Positions 45,800 through 57,505 of a stretch of DNA of 64,000 nucleotides are shown here, piece by piece. Within the stretch, counting starts at the first letter, position 1; each line of letters starts with the position of its first letter. A model generated the notes under the pieces. The model ran no database searches. It saw only the letters and a list, made by a program, of their open reading frames with translations, and was not told the origin of the DNA. Made by a program: the position numbers and the translations under genes. This DNA comes from Silene latifolia (lineage: Eukaryota; Streptophyta; Magnoliopsida; Caryophyllales; Caryophyllaceae): contig NC_133538.1 of assembly GCF_048544455.1 (NCBI RefSeq), positions 17,327,469-17,391,468 on the forward strand. The letters are read 5' to 3'.

Positions 45800-46210
45800 T
45801 TCCTTTCCATAATGAAAATCAATACAGAAGCGTTCAACCCGCTTAAAGAACGAATGTGGAAGAAAATCAAAGGGTAGGAAGAGAAATTGTCGTCATTTCA
45901 TTAAGGTCTTGGCCCAACCAATTTGTTATCTACCATATGGGCATCTTCAAGCTCCCGAATAATCTTTGTGCTGATATTAATGGCATTATGGTTCCATTTT
46001 GGTGTGGTCATGAAACTCATGATTATGAGCAATGTCACATCTATTTGGGTGCGTGAAAGAAACCATATGCATGAATAAGGTAGCTAGAGGTCAGGGATTA
46101 CATCTGAAAGCTTTCAAACTTGCGATGTTGGCTAAGCAATTATGGAGATTATATCCTTGCTCCGACTCCCTTGCTAGAAGACAGAGACCCGAAAACAAGA
46201 GAATTGCTAG
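45800..46210 (+). pseudogene. LINE (non-LTR retrotransposon) reverse transcriptase C-terminal remnant
   Basis: Three short frames match, in order, the C-terminal half of plant L1-type ORF2. ERMWKKIKG (about 45850-45876) corresponds to the usual WKKIKGWKEKLLS. FKLPNNLCADINGIMVPFWC (about 45940-46005) corresponds to the FKLPK-LC-EI---FWWG block. LKAFKLAMLAKQLWRL (46104-46151) with DSLARR after it corresponds to the GLGFRDLKAFNLAMLAKQ block. At least two frame changes separate them (near 45880 and 46050). The endonuclease and catalytic RT parts are not visible, consistent with an old 5'-truncated or eroded copy. Confidence 0.75.
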
Positions 46211-46413
46211 TCTTTAGCTCCACTGGAAATGGAAACTAAAACGCACTTCTATATCTAGTCCAAAAAAGAGTGTGCAATATTCAAGAGCAAAGAAATCCAT
46301 AACCTCTAGGACGAATGAGGGTATTTATATTTATTTGCACTCCGCAAACATCAACTCGAAATCACAGTTAGCATGTATGAGAAACTTGAATTGTACGTAC
46401 CCAGCAGAAGAAT

Positions 46414-46935
46414 CTAAGAGTTGGGCACTTGTGCCTGCTTTCTTGCTCTCCGGACACAGTCTTGATAACTTCCGACAAAAGGAGAGCATCTAAGAGGATC
46501 TTTGGCATATTCCTTGTAGCATTCCACACAAGAATCTCTCTCAATCTCACAGACAACCTTCTTTTGTTGAGGAAGCTTGAATTCTTTCTCATGTAATTCT
46601 TTTGCTCTCTCAGCCACTTCTTTCACCATATTCTCTTCGTGTTTCTTCACCTTTTCCAAGACACTTTCACTCTCCTTTAATACTGACCGAATTGATTCTA
46701 ACTCAGGATTTGAAGATGCTGGTAGTTGAGGTGTGGGAAGGAATAACGGAGCTTGGAGTGGCCAATTACTTGATGGAGTTCCCTTTGTTTCTGTCTCCTT
46801 TGGAATATGCTTTTGGGGTGGACGAGATTCCTTGGGTAACCTTGGCTTTGTTTTCTTGGTTTTTTTCTTTAACTTCTCATCGTGTTCCACCAATTGGAAG
46901 AGTAGGCCTTGGCTAATCCGAATACCGTCAACCAT
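46414..46935 (-). CDS. Twin-CX9C CHCH-domain protein, MIC19/CHCHD3-like
   Basis: A frame of 173 codons. Residues 22-50 are very basic. Residues about 78-122 are a likely coiled coil (ESIRSVLKESESVLEKVKKH then EVAERAKELHEKEF). The C-terminus has four cysteines in exact twin-CX9C spacing: C129-X9-C139-X10-C150-X9-C160, plus an extra C136, ending CSPFVGSYQDCVRRARK. Such domains form two disulfide-linked helices in the mitochondrial intermembrane space; coiled coil plus C-terminal CHCH is the layout of the MICOS subunit MIC19. No N-terminal Gly for myristoylation. Start chosen as the first Met; a splice acceptor (TTTTGTAG) ends 20 bases upstream at 46956, so a 5'-UTR intron is likely. Another CHCH family cannot be excluded. 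Confidence 0.72.
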   Translation of the reverse strand: MVDGIRISQGLLFQLVEHDEKLKKKTKKTKPRLPKESRPPQKHIPKETETKGTPSSNWPLQAPLFLPTPQLPASSNPELESIRSVLKESESVLEKVKKHEENMVKEVAERAKELHEKEFKLPQQKKVVCEIERDSCVECYKEYAKDPLRCSPFVGSYQDCVRRARKQAQVPNS

Positions 46936-46955
46936 TGTACAGCTCTCAATATAGC

Positions 46956-48887
46956 CTACAAAATATCAGAATGCAGTCATCTACACCCAGTCCCGCTCTG
47001 AACTTTAAGGTGGACAAAAGAAGAGGAAGATATAAAAAGAACAAACCTCAAAAAAAAAAAAAAAAAAAAAAAAAAGTTAAAAGGGTCTTGACTTTTGAGA
47101 ATCAAAAGTGAACCCTCTACCACAGTTTTTTCTGCCACCCGAAGATTCGTGATCAAACTTGTCTATATCAGTAATGTTAATTCAAATAGAGTCGACTCGA
47201 TAACAGAACTAAAGAAGCCAAACAAAATTGCTTATCATAGAAAGAATACGCGGATTCAAGCGCCACTGCGCCAGTACTCACCAAGGCAACATGCAGAGGA
47301 GACCAACAATCAAACAAGAAACTACAGGAAACTTAAGACATTACCAACAAGTAAAGAAAAAGAAAGATGCATGAAGAGTGCAGTTGTAAGCCATTTGCAC
47401 TTATATGCATGGTAACTTGTGTCACCTAAAACAACCTTGATACACCTTCGAGAAACGATGACAGAAAGCCCCTAAATACTCTGAAGTACAACAAACACAC
47501 ATTTATTGCATGTTTAAGGAGGAGATAGTATTGATTAGTGGCTCACATTTACATACACCATTGCTACATTTTATGCACCTGAAATGAACCTTTCACACAA
47601 CTTAATTCACATTGTCAGCAACTCCATAGCAAAAAAAAAAAAAAAAAAGATTCTGAATGGACTCTTGGCCACCTAGGTCAGTGGCGAAAAGCTTGTTTCA
47701 TGTAGTTACAGTTTCTGATACTTTTTATTAAGTTACGCTATAGCATGGCTAACACCCCACCCCCACCCCCACCACCCTAAAATTTTCAATCTATGTTTCC
47801 ACCCCCACAAACTTCTAATCCAAGCTCCAATCCTGATAAAGTGAGATACTCAACTTATCATAATGGCAACTTCGAATCCTGACTAATGAACATTCCTCGC
47901 TGCTATGAACATATCTATAAAAGCCAACACCAAAAGGGAAAGGAAAAAAAGGAGTAACTATATAGTCTTTACAAAGGAAAAGAACACACCCTCACCAACT
48001 CAGAACCTAGGAAAGCTCATAAAAAGAAAAAAACCCGTGATTTAAACCATTACTGAGTCTATAAATTTACAAACAGTCTATAACCAACTCTGAACCAAGT
48101 ACAAGCAAGGGTACCGGATTCACTTAACCCGTGTGAATTGCATATCAGTTCCAGCGTATTCTATCATCACACTCGATTGAAAGCTTTTGAGCCAGTGGCG
48201 GAGCCAGGATTTTAAGGGGGCAAAAATTTTCAGCAGGGGCGAAAGGGTAATATTATAAGGGGACCTCGAAAAAATTCGAAAATTTTAACTAAAAATTTTG
48301 AAATTTTCAAATGCCAGCGGGGGCGGTGGGGCGACCGCCCCTACTAGTTAGAATGATTACTTTTGAACTTATAAAGTTCTAATACCACATAAAAATAAAG
48401 ACCAATCTAGCATTCTTGCTCAATGCTAAGAAACTCCTGCCAGAAAAAGAACAAAAAAAAAATTGCTCAGCAAATAAATTAACCCTAGAACAACAATCCC
48501 CCCAGTACCTCAATGGCTTCGCCAAATTGCGGGATAATCGCTAAAATCAATTAACCCTAAACTTATCTATTCCATACCAAAAATCTCAGAAATTGGATCA
48601 GCTGTAAGAAGGGTGTTGATCAATCGCTAACAATATATATACAATGTCAAACCTTCATATGCAGAACAACAATAATCATACAATAGTGAATCACAAACAC
48701 TACAACGTCAAGCTCTATAAGTAACAAATTCATCTGGGTTTCTGTGAAATCGCAATTGATACAATACAGTGAGCAGAAAAGACGAATAACCCATAAAAAT
48801 TGGATTTTTAAGTAAAACTAATTGCAAAATAACAGATAAAATTAATTAGGTAAACTTTGTTTGAAAAATGGTGGAAGATGAGATTAC
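46956..48887 (-). other. Probable 5'-UTR intron of the CHCH gene
   Basis: Minus strand: donor TTAG|GTAATC at 48888/48887 and acceptor TTTTGTAG at 46956 bound 1.93 kb with no convincing coding sequence. It contains poly-A runs (47046-47074, 47633-47648) and a dispersed repeat (48191-48348). The acceptor is well supported by position; the donor is inferred from the CT-rich leader next to it. Confidence 0.4.
48191..48348. repeat. Dispersed repeat with TGGCGGAGCCAGGA end
   Basis: Begins AGTGGCGGAGCCAGGATTTT and ends GGGGCGACCGCCCCTACTAG. This GC-rich end pair is very common in plant intergenic DNA and looks like a small mobile element. I cannot assign a class. Confidence 0.4.
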
Positions 48888-49060
48888 CTAAGTTTGATTA
48901 ACCTTGTTCAACTGGATTTCTTTTGGCCTTGTGGAATTCTTATGCTTGTTGTCTTCTTGAGGAAAAAGTGAAGAGAGAGAATGGAGAATGAAAATAGCTG
49001 AGTGGATCCACCCGACCTGGACTCCCCGTACAAAACTGACGTCAGCCTACCTCAATGGGT
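48888..49060 (-). promoter_or_regulatory. Candidate first (non-coding) exon and promoter of the CHCH gene
   Basis: On the minus strand a CT-rich stretch (CATTCTCTCTCTTCACTTTT near 48965-48990) leads through AAGAAGACAAC to a GT donor at 48887. Such pyrimidine-rich leaders are usual for plant housekeeping genes. There is no clear TATA box. Confidence 0.35.
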
Positions 49061-49112
49061 CATGCTATATATCGTCGACAATTTACTGATTATCGTCGAT
49101 AATTAATGTAAA

Positions 49113-49142
49113 CTAGATTTAATGCCCGTGCGATGCATGGGC
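49113..49142 (-). mobile_element. Helitron 3' terminus
   Basis: On the minus strand GCCCATGC-ATC-GCACGGGC forms a hairpin with 7 of 8 pairs (49124-49142), followed seven bases later by CTAG (49113-49116) and then T. Hairpin, CTAG end and following T are the Helitron 3' end; the body would extend to higher coordinates. I could not identify the 5' TC end. Confidence 0.55.
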
Positions 49143-50625
49143 CAATTTTTAATATCCTATGATTTAACGGTATGAATATAAATCTTTTAACAGGATGTAG
49201 GTTCTCTTAACTCATCCTAATATGATATTACTAATGGTTTTCCTGCTTGAAGTTTGAGTCTTAAGGAACCCATTAAAATCCTTATAGGTTATGTGGTCAT
49301 GGCTAATGATTAATTTTAGTTCAATTCTGTATTAAAGAGAACTTTTCGTATTCAAAGTATTTTTTAACCTAATAATGCGAGTACAACTGAATTACATAAA
49401 TCATTATGTGTAGAACGTATTTAGAACGATGTTTCCAAATCATACGTAGAACGATGTTTTCAAATCATATGTAGAACGTATTCAACTTTTCGTATTCAAC
49501 GTATTTCTTATACGTAGAACGATGTTTCCAAATCATTGATAATTATCCAATACATCCTATACAATTAGTAGTCGAATAATTACGAACGTGATAATAGGTC
49601 AGGGTTGTATCCCTCTCTTCCATATATTGTAGTGGCCATGCGTCTAATTTGACAAAAAAAAAAAAAAAAAAAAAAAAAAGAGCTAACCATAGCATCTTGA
49701 TACACTAAGTTATTACACCTAAGTTATTATTATATTTCAATTGGTGGATTAGTTTTAAGTGTAAGGAGTACGGTACTCCCGAAATACATAAGAACTTTTC
49801 ATACACTAATATGTATGCACCATAAATATACGTTGTGATTAGAATATGGGATTGATCAAGAGATAAAAGTACTTTCTACCAACCGGAGAACAGTCGAAAC
49901 CATAAAATATTATCGACTTTCATACGACAATAATATATGATTAAGTTAAGACCCTTAAAAGTATAGCCTTAAAAAGTCTGAAAGTATACAATATAAAGTC
50001 TTTAATATGCATCCACATTGTAAATCTTTGGACTTGCCGAAATTTGAAAGCCATATCGGCTCAACGCCTTTAAATGCATACATAAGCCTATAAAGACGTG
50101 AAAGAAAACCAATTAAACCAACTCTCTAATCATATACGGAGTATTAATAGTAGTTTTTAGTAGTTCATTTCATTTAGAATTTAAACACTCCCTCCAACTC
50201 TCGAATCATTAATTTTATTACACGTTGTTATAAATATACAATCACTATATAATTTAATCTAAGTAACTTGTTAAAGTAAGACCATGCATGTATATTGGAC
50301 TTAGAATTTTTTCGTTGTAGCTACTCGTTGGGAAACTATACGTACCACTATACCCTTCACCCTACACTTTAGCACTATTTCTCGCGTAAACCGTATATCA
50401 ATCACAAAGCGTCTTACTTGTGACGGTCACAAGCTTGTGATATTTCACAATTCTCTCCCATTTACTCTCGCACTTGTCCCTTTGTCTCACGTCACAAACT
50501 TGTGACGGATTTTACCTGTCACAAATGAGAATTTGTGTATCAATAATTTTATTAGAAAGACTCGGAATAATTAATATCTTCATTAGCCTTTACTTTTACA
50601 TATTTGTTTCAAATATATTAATGTA
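49143..50625. other. A/T-rich intergenic sequence
   Basis: No gene recognised. Contains a local repeat of (C)GTAGAACGATGTTT-CAAATCAT words around 49410-49540 and a poly-A run of about 25 (49655-49679). Part of it may be Helitron body. Confidence 0.4.
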
Positions 50626-50809
50626 CTCCCTCCGCCCCCTTCCTTTGTTTACCTATTGTATTTTAGGTGTCTCAGTCAATTATTTACCTTTTTATTTGAG
50701 AATATTTTCGATGGACATTTGATTCTCTATACTCTATTAGGTGGAATCTTCCCCATTCCTAATCTTTAAGCCAAAACCCAATGTAAACAAATTACTTAAA
50801 CAGAGGAAG
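50626..50809. mobile_element. Stowaway-like MITE
   Basis: Left end TACTCCCTCCGCCCCCTTCC and right end, as reverse complement, TACTTCCTCTGTTTAAGTAA form imperfect inverted repeats that continue with TTTGTTTAC on both sides. TA duplicates flank it at 50624-50625 and 50810-50811. Confidence 0.75.
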
Positions 50810-50811
50810 TA

Positions 50812-52140
50812 AATTAATTTAGTGTAAGTTGTTTATGAGAATACTTGCTCACATTAATTTTAGTATGTTTAGCAAAACGGTTTATGAAATTTTACCAATG
50901 TAATTGTTTGTAATATATTGCAAACGTAGTATGAATCATTAAGATTTAAATGTGTTGAATTCTATCAACAATACATATATATAGGCGAGACGGTAGATTT
51001 TAGCAATTATACTTTCACTATAATTTTATATTATTATATTATCTTCCATTAATTACACTAATACATAAGTTAATGAGCAAAGTAGTTTGTAAAAAGTTGG
51101 AGATTTTAATATTGCACGAAAGATACGTGTAGATATTTCTATTACAATTTTCTCTACCTCAAATAATTAAGAACTTTCATTCATAATGAACACAAATATC
51201 TCCGTTTTAAACCATATAACGGGTCAAATAGATGAAGAAGACAAAAAAAAAACAGAACACTTAGTAAATGATAAAACTCTTGTCCCCTCTATGCGGTAAT
51301 ATTTAACCATATTATACCTAAAACAGATTATGGGCGTAAGGGAGACCACCTGTATAATGAAAAATCAAACTTCAATGAAGAAATTTTCATTAGCCCGACC
51401 ATATCATAAACTTCATTGACATAATACAATATTGTCGTCCAACAACAAATATCTACTTATTTCTCTTCTTCATAAACATGATAACACCTATAAAAGTAAA
51501 TCATATGTAAGTTCATATAATTATAAAGACTTTCTTAAGGAAGAGGGTATAATTACCGACTTACCGTCAATAACATCGATATGGTAATACGGCCTTATGA
51601 TGTCGCATTGATTCAATACCGATGTTCAATTGCTATCCTTCATTGTTTCCTGAAAAATCATAAAAGAAAATAATTAGATCTCATTATAGAAAAATATATA
51701 TATTCGGTCTGACAAATAGTAACATGATGCATTCTAATTTTTTAGGTCGGGGAACATTCAAAGGTTAATGGCAAAATATCATCCCAGGGTTTTTATACAT
51801 TAATTATGCCCTGATAATAATAGAGTTTGATTATGTCTAGACTTACAATACGATACATATACCGTTGGAGAATGATTATTATTAGCACGTTTATTTATTT
51901 TTATTGAAGTGTCTGCATGTAAGTAGGATTTCATATTCCAAGATAGCATAGAATTGGGTAGTTTAGAGAACTTTGATGTGTTATACAATACGTATGCTTT
52001 TTTTAATTGTTATTTAGCATTATTTATTTTATGAGGTGTTTTACGAAGGTTGGAGACTCTAATATTACTCGAAAAAAGCTTCCTTTAATAATATTTAATG
52101 TAAATTTTCAAGTTTGCCCTTTATAACATAACTCCATATC
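50812..52140. other. A/T-rich intergenic sequence
   Basis: No gene or clear repeat seen in 1.3 kb. Confidence 0.4.
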
Positions 52141-52230
52141 CGTCTCACTAAAATGCAATTTCCGTCTCACTAAAACACAAGTCAATTTCCGTCTCACTAA
52201 AACATAAGTCAATTAGCGTCTCACTAAAAT
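52141..52230. repeat. Short tandem repeat, 22-27-base unit
   Basis: The word CGTCTCACTAAAA recurs at 52141, 52163, 52190 and 52217, followed by CAYAAGTCAATT in the middle two units. Roughly 3.5 copies. Confidence 0.85.
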
Positions 52231-52483
52231 CTTTCAAACAAAAAAAACGACGGTTTTTCAAAAAAAAAAAAAAAAAAAAAGCGGGATTTGTAATTAACAA
52301 CATGAACGAGAACGATTTTAACAACGATTTCAACAACGAAGCTAGTAACGAGGTGAGTTTACGATTTAGTTTTGTCTAAAATTTATATTTTATTATCGAT
52401 TGATTCCCGAATTAGGATAGATGTTTTGATTGTAGACGGAATTATGATAGATTTCTTGACGGAATTAGTTGAAAATGCAATTG

Positions 52484-52598
<115 letters not shown>

Positions 52599-52637
52599 TC
52601 TCGTGAGTTGGGGTCTTATGGTGAGTTGTGAGTTGGG

Positions 52638-52682
52638 GAAATCAAGGGCTGAGATTAAAAGAAATCAAGGGCTGAGATTAAA
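52638..52682. repeat. Direct 22-base duplication
   Basis: GAAATCAAGGGCTGAGATTA begins at 52638 and again at 52661; the two 22-base copies are one base apart. Confidence 0.85.
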
Positions 52683-53104
52683 TGATAAATTAGAAAAAAA
52701 AAAAAAAAAAAAAAGGAAAAATCGAAAAATACAAAAGCGCTGAAACATGAAAACAGAAACCTCATTCTAACGATATTCTCTCTCTCTCTCTACATCGCTC
52801 TACAAATCAAAAACAGAGAAAATTCAAAAATCAGAACGCCGACTATAGAAAACTCATTAAAAACCTAATAAGATTACACAAATTCGTTGATTTTTAGCTG
52901 CAATCGAATTACAGGTAATCTAAATTCGTTGATTTTTAGTGTATTCAATCGTATTTTCGAAATTAATATACAATTCGTGAAATTCGTTGATTTTAATTGA
53001 ATTGAATACTTGATTTTACTGTTTTCAGGTGTAAAAAGATGGACAACGAGATTAATAACAATGTTAGCGAAGAAATCAACTCGACAGTAAATATGGAAAC
53101 AGGT

Positions 53105-53888
53105 AATACTAATATTGATTCTTATCTCTTTATCCGCCGTTGTTTATAAATCAATTATTGATTTCTATGTGTTTCTCAGCTGTTATTCTGATATTATTGT
53201 ACTGTCATGCTTGTATTAGAGTAGAAAAAGAGAACTGTTATTCTGATATTAATGTACTATTATTAGCCTGAGTGTTTATAAATCAATTATTGATTTCTAT
53301 GTGTTTCTCAGCTGTTATTCTGATATTATTGTACTGTCTGTCTTGTATTAGAGTAGAAAAAGAGAACTGTTATTCTGATATTAATGTACTATTATTGTAA
53401 CAGTACAGTAACATGATTATATTATTCGACTGTTATTGTGATATTATTGTAATATTATTGTGCTATTAATGTGCAGTAGCATGAAAATATATGCCTTGCA
53501 AAAGAGTAACATAATAAATACAGTATTATTTGTATGTAATAAAGTAGAATCAGAGTACTGTTATTCTGATATTACTGTACTATTATTGAAAAAGTAGAGA
53601 AACATGATGATATTATTGTACTGTTATTCTGATATTATGCTACTATTGTTGTGATATTATTGTGCTGTAGCGTGAAAATATACGACTGATAAGAGAGTAG
53701 CATAAGATAAACACATTTAGTGTTATTGTGATGTTATTTATTGCCGCCTTGCTGTTTCCCAAATTTCTTATCATACTATTATTGTCACATTACTTTGCAA
53801 TTTTGATCTCTCCCCATGCTAACATTATTGTGATGTTATTGTGATTTTGTTGTCCACCGATCGTACTCATTATATTAATTTCTTCACG
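53105..53888 (+). repeat. Intronic degenerate CTGTTATT/ATTATTGT repeat
   Basis: The intron of the FAR1-like gene consists largely of loose repeats of CTGTTATTCTGATATTATTG and ATTGTACTATTATT. A larger duplication of about 120 bases is seen (53139-53255 versus 53275-53390, both with TTTATAAATCAATTATTGAT). Confidence 0.8.
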
Positions 53889-56309
53889 CAGATCTTTCTA
53901 TTGTGTCTATTGTTGAAGACAATGCAGTCTTAACTATTGGGGATTCTTCTAATAACAATATATACACCAGCCCAACCTGTTCGATTTAAAAACGATGAGT
54001 TTGTTCCAACTCTTCATTACAAAGAAGACACCGGGGACCGAGCGGTGGTAAGGACTGTTGAGAGTGATTTTACGCCTAAACGTGGCATGTTCTTTCTTAC
54101 CTTGAACGATGCAGTACAGTTCTACAGCATATATGCACTAGCTTTCGGATTTGATGTGAGAAGGTACACAAATGCGCAATATAAGGGGGCGTCGTCAAAA
54201 TCACCGGTCTCGTAACAAACGAGGGGTATAGGGATATGAAAAGAAAATCATGACTTGAAGCAACAAATCACGAAGCCGGTAATTTGAGTACAGAGAGAAT
54301 AAAGAGCGGCGAATTAGACAGCCAAAGAAGCATGCTCTGACAAGGTGTGGCTGCAAGGCACACATGAGGTTGAGAACCTCGTGAAAAAAGCAGGGCTGAC
54401 ATCTACCGGGTATATTGTGGATGTCTTTGTAGACGTTCACAATCACTCTCTTTACTCTGTCAAAAACAGGGAGTTCCAGAAGCTCTCAAGGGACGTCCAT
54501 GACTACATTAAGAGGACCATTATTGATCATACTAAGCTCAACATAGGTCCAACATTGAGCTTCAGAATTCTCAACGAATACTCAAATGGTTATCAGAATA
54601 TCAGTGCCTCTTTGCTAGACTTCAAAAACTTCAAACGAAATATCAAGTGTTACATTGGGGATAACGATGCTAAAATGGTCATTGGGCATTTCAAAATCTT
54701 TGTCAAAAACAAAGGGGTTCTATTTTGCTTATGATCAGGATGAGAACAAATACTTGACGAAGGTTATTTGGGCTGATAAGGAAGGGATAAACAACTACAA
54801 GTTATATGGAGACACGATCTCGTTTGACCCTACTTATGGGACAAACAAATATTTTATGGTGTTTACTCCCTTCACCGGAGTAGACCACAACAAGAAGACG
54901 GTAACTTTTGCAGCTGGGTTACTTGACTTCGAGAGTCAGCATTCATTTGAGTGGATTTTTAAAAAATTCCTCGAAGCAATGGGGCAGAAGCAACCTCAAT
55001 GTGTAATTACGGACCGATGCCCGGAATTAAAAAAAGCCTGCCCAAATGTCTTCAACTATTCTGTCCACAAGTACTGCATGTGGCATATCATGCAGAAAAT
55101 GCCTGAGAAAGTGGGAAGGGCAATCTGCAATGATACGGAATTTATGACCGACATAAATGCCGTTGTTTGGGATGTCGACCTCGAGCCACGCAATTTGAAC
55201 AGAATCGAAAATCTGTTATTGAAGCCCATGGTATGGAAAGCAACTTGTGGTTGAAGTATGTCTTTGCAATCGACAAAAGTGGATACCGGCATACTTTCGG
55301 GATCCGCCTCTGGTTGTTTGTTGCGAACAACCCAGAGATCCGAAAGTTCAAACAGCTATTTCAAGCGGTTTGAAAGCCATTTTGGAACCCTCGTCGAGTT
55401 CTGGATGAGGTACAATTCCGCAATAGAGCAGCAAAGGCATACACAAAGGAGGGTGGATAATGCCAATGAACATAGTATGCTCGAGAAAGTAGGGTCGATG
55501 AAGGTAGAGATGCATGCCTCACTTGTCTACACTCATCCTATCTTTGCGGACTTTCGAATGAAGTCAAATATGCCATATGCGGCATGGGGGTCGAGGTTTG
55601 ACAACGGTAGGGGGCGTGGAGTACCATGACGTTCGTGATGGACCAAGCACAAGAGCTTCCGAGTTGAATTTAACACCAAAACTAACGAGAGCAAATGTGC
55701 ATGTAAGTCCGTTTGAGAGGCATGGCATTGTCACGCGCCATATCTTGTGGGTGTAGAATGGTAGGCGAGTCCACAGGATACCCGACCCTTATGTCCTTGC
55801 TCGATGGACAAAGAAATCCTACAGGAAGTTGTCCGAGATGAAGATGGAAAGGTGATAGAAGACATTGACGAAGCTGACATCAAGAAAGCTGAGATGTCAA
55901 AGGTTTGGTCTGAAATTTATGCAACTGTCGGGGTGATGGACAATTATGCTACGGTTAAACACATGAAGCAATCTGCAGAAAATCGACACGATTCGGGAGA
56001 ACATCACAGGACCAAGTGAACCGAAGACTAAAAACCAGGAAATCGAGGCTCTTCTAGGCATCACGACTTCAAATGATATTGACCTTCGACCGCCAAACAA
56101 GGCCAAGAATAAGGGCAGTGGCAAAAGATTAAGGTCCTCCAAAGAAAAGGCCAAGACCAAGCAACAAAGAGGAAGCGAAGATGCGGTAATCGCTGCAGAA
56201 GTGGGTGAACCACAACAAGAGAACTTGTACTCTTCCATTTGCTTTGAAAGTCCCCTTTCTCGATGACGATGATGAAGAAGAATCAAAAATCAAGAGGTAT
56301 GAATCTGGA

Positions 56310-56610
56310 CTAATACTCTCCTATTATTCTAATGTTATCCTCTTATTCTACTGTTATTCCCCTATTATTCTGTGTTACTCGCTATTCTCTTTGTTTGTGT
56401 TATTCTCTTTGCTATTCTGCTATTAATGTGTTGTTATTTTTGAATAGAAAATGGATATTCTTTGTGGAAATGGATAGTGTCTCGCAATAACAGAGAGTAG
56501 CCGCTATATTTAGTCTCTTTTATTATTCGATATTAATGTGTTGTTATTCTCTCTTGCTATTAATGTTATTCTCTTTGCTATTCTGCTATTAATGTAGTCT
56601 GCTAAATACT
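56310..56610 (+). repeat. Same degenerate repeat in last FAR1-like intron
   Basis: TATTCTACTGTTATTCCCCT, CTATTAATGTGTTGTTATT and TTATTCTCTTTGCTATTCTG recur between a GTATGA donor (56299) and a TTGCAG acceptor (about 56624). Same strand sense as the transcript. Confidence 0.7.
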
Positions 56611-56675
56611 AAGCACATATTGCAGAATATGAATCGAGATGCATGAACTAATAAAGACAAAAGAGACGCAAAAGA

Positions 56676-57000
56676 CAAATGGCTACGATGAAGACCTCGC
56701 CTAAAAATGTCAAAGACTTTTACTATTTGTCATTGTTTGAATTACATTTTAACCTAAAATGTATCTTCTAGATAATAAAGTGAGACATACATTATATGAG
56801 AATTAAATACTAGTTACTTTAATTTTTTTTGTTAATATTATCTGACTGTTTTTTCACAAACCACCCACAAAAATAAAACTGCAATTACACACTACAACAA
56901 TAGTTGAATAATAACAGATTAGTAATATTTATAAAAAGCAGATCCACTTTTCAGTTTTTATTAAAAACAGTTACCTAACCTAATCTAATATAATTACAGG
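56676..57000. other. Spacer downstream of the FAR1-like gene
   Basis: About 0.3 kb of A/T-rich sequence; probably the 3' end of the FAR1-like transcript. Nothing else recognised. Confidence 0.4.
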
Positions 57001-57403
57001 AAAATTGTTTATATTCCTCAAGCCCCTATAAATACTGCTATTGCGTGGTTTTTTTTTTAAAAAAAAACACACACACTGAATAAGCACAGAAAAACTGTTT
57101 GTATTCCAGGAAAAACTCTGCATCTCCTCTGCAAAAGGTAATTTCTTATCTTTTTTTTTTGTTGGTAGACAGGTAATTTCTTATCTTTCTATACTTTATT
57201 ACAGAAAAACTGTTTCTATTCCCCAAGCCCCTATAAATACTGCTACTTCGAGTAAAAAAACAAACACACACACTGAAAAAGTCCATTCCAAAAAAAAACT
57301 TTATCTCCTCTGCAAAAAGGTAATTTCTTATCTTTCTATTCTTTATATTTCTATGATGTTTATTTTTCTTATCTGTCACACTATACTCTATGCTGCAGAA
57401 AAG
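57001..57403 (+). promoter_or_regulatory. Tandemly duplicated TATA promoter and leader
   Basis: AAGCCCCTATAAATACTGCT occurs at about 57020 and again 205 bases later at about 57225, each followed by an ACACACACAC stretch, CATCTCCTCTGCAAAA or TTATCTCCTCTGCAAAA, and a splice donor AAG|GTAATTTCTTATC. Both copies thus carry TATA box, leader and donor. A later GCTGCAG|AAAAG|GTAAGT (about 57394-57407) could be a tiny extra exon. Confidence 0.65.
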
Positions 57404-57505
57404 GTAAGTCTCTTTCTTCTGGTTTGGTTTGCTTTTAATTTGGTTGAAATATTTTAAACATCTTTTTATAATGCAAAAAGTTTCATACTTCCAATGTCAT
57501 GCAGG

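Larger units (their letters stand above)
52780..56675 (+). pseudogene. FAR1-related sequence / Mutator-type transposase gene, decayed
   Basis: A CT-rich leader (52780-52800), a likely 5'-UTR intron (52915-53028), a first coding exon 53039-53102 and further exons from 53892 form a FAR1-like gene. In order: FAR1 zinc-finger region (FKNDEFVPTLHYKE, LNDAVQFYSIYALAFGFDVR, then TRCGCKAHMR near 54335-54365), MULE transposase core (GDTISFDPTYGTNKYFMVFT, VITDRCPELKKA, HKYCMWHIMQKMPEKVG; 54805-55115) and WLKYVFAI, LVEFWMRYNSAIEQQRHTQR (55245-55445). Both visible catalytic Asp positions are kept. No intact SWIM zinc finger was found near 55620-55740. Frame shifts are needed near 53960, 54190, 54350, 54690, 55180-55330 and 55620. 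A late intron (56301 to about 56620) precedes the end. Host-domesticated FAR1 gene or transposon copy; decay and context favour transposon. Confidence 0.82.

Noticed and set aside
50190-50230. ACTCCCTCCAACTCTC as another Stowaway end
   Set aside because: No matching inverted end or TA duplication found nearby; at best a fragment.
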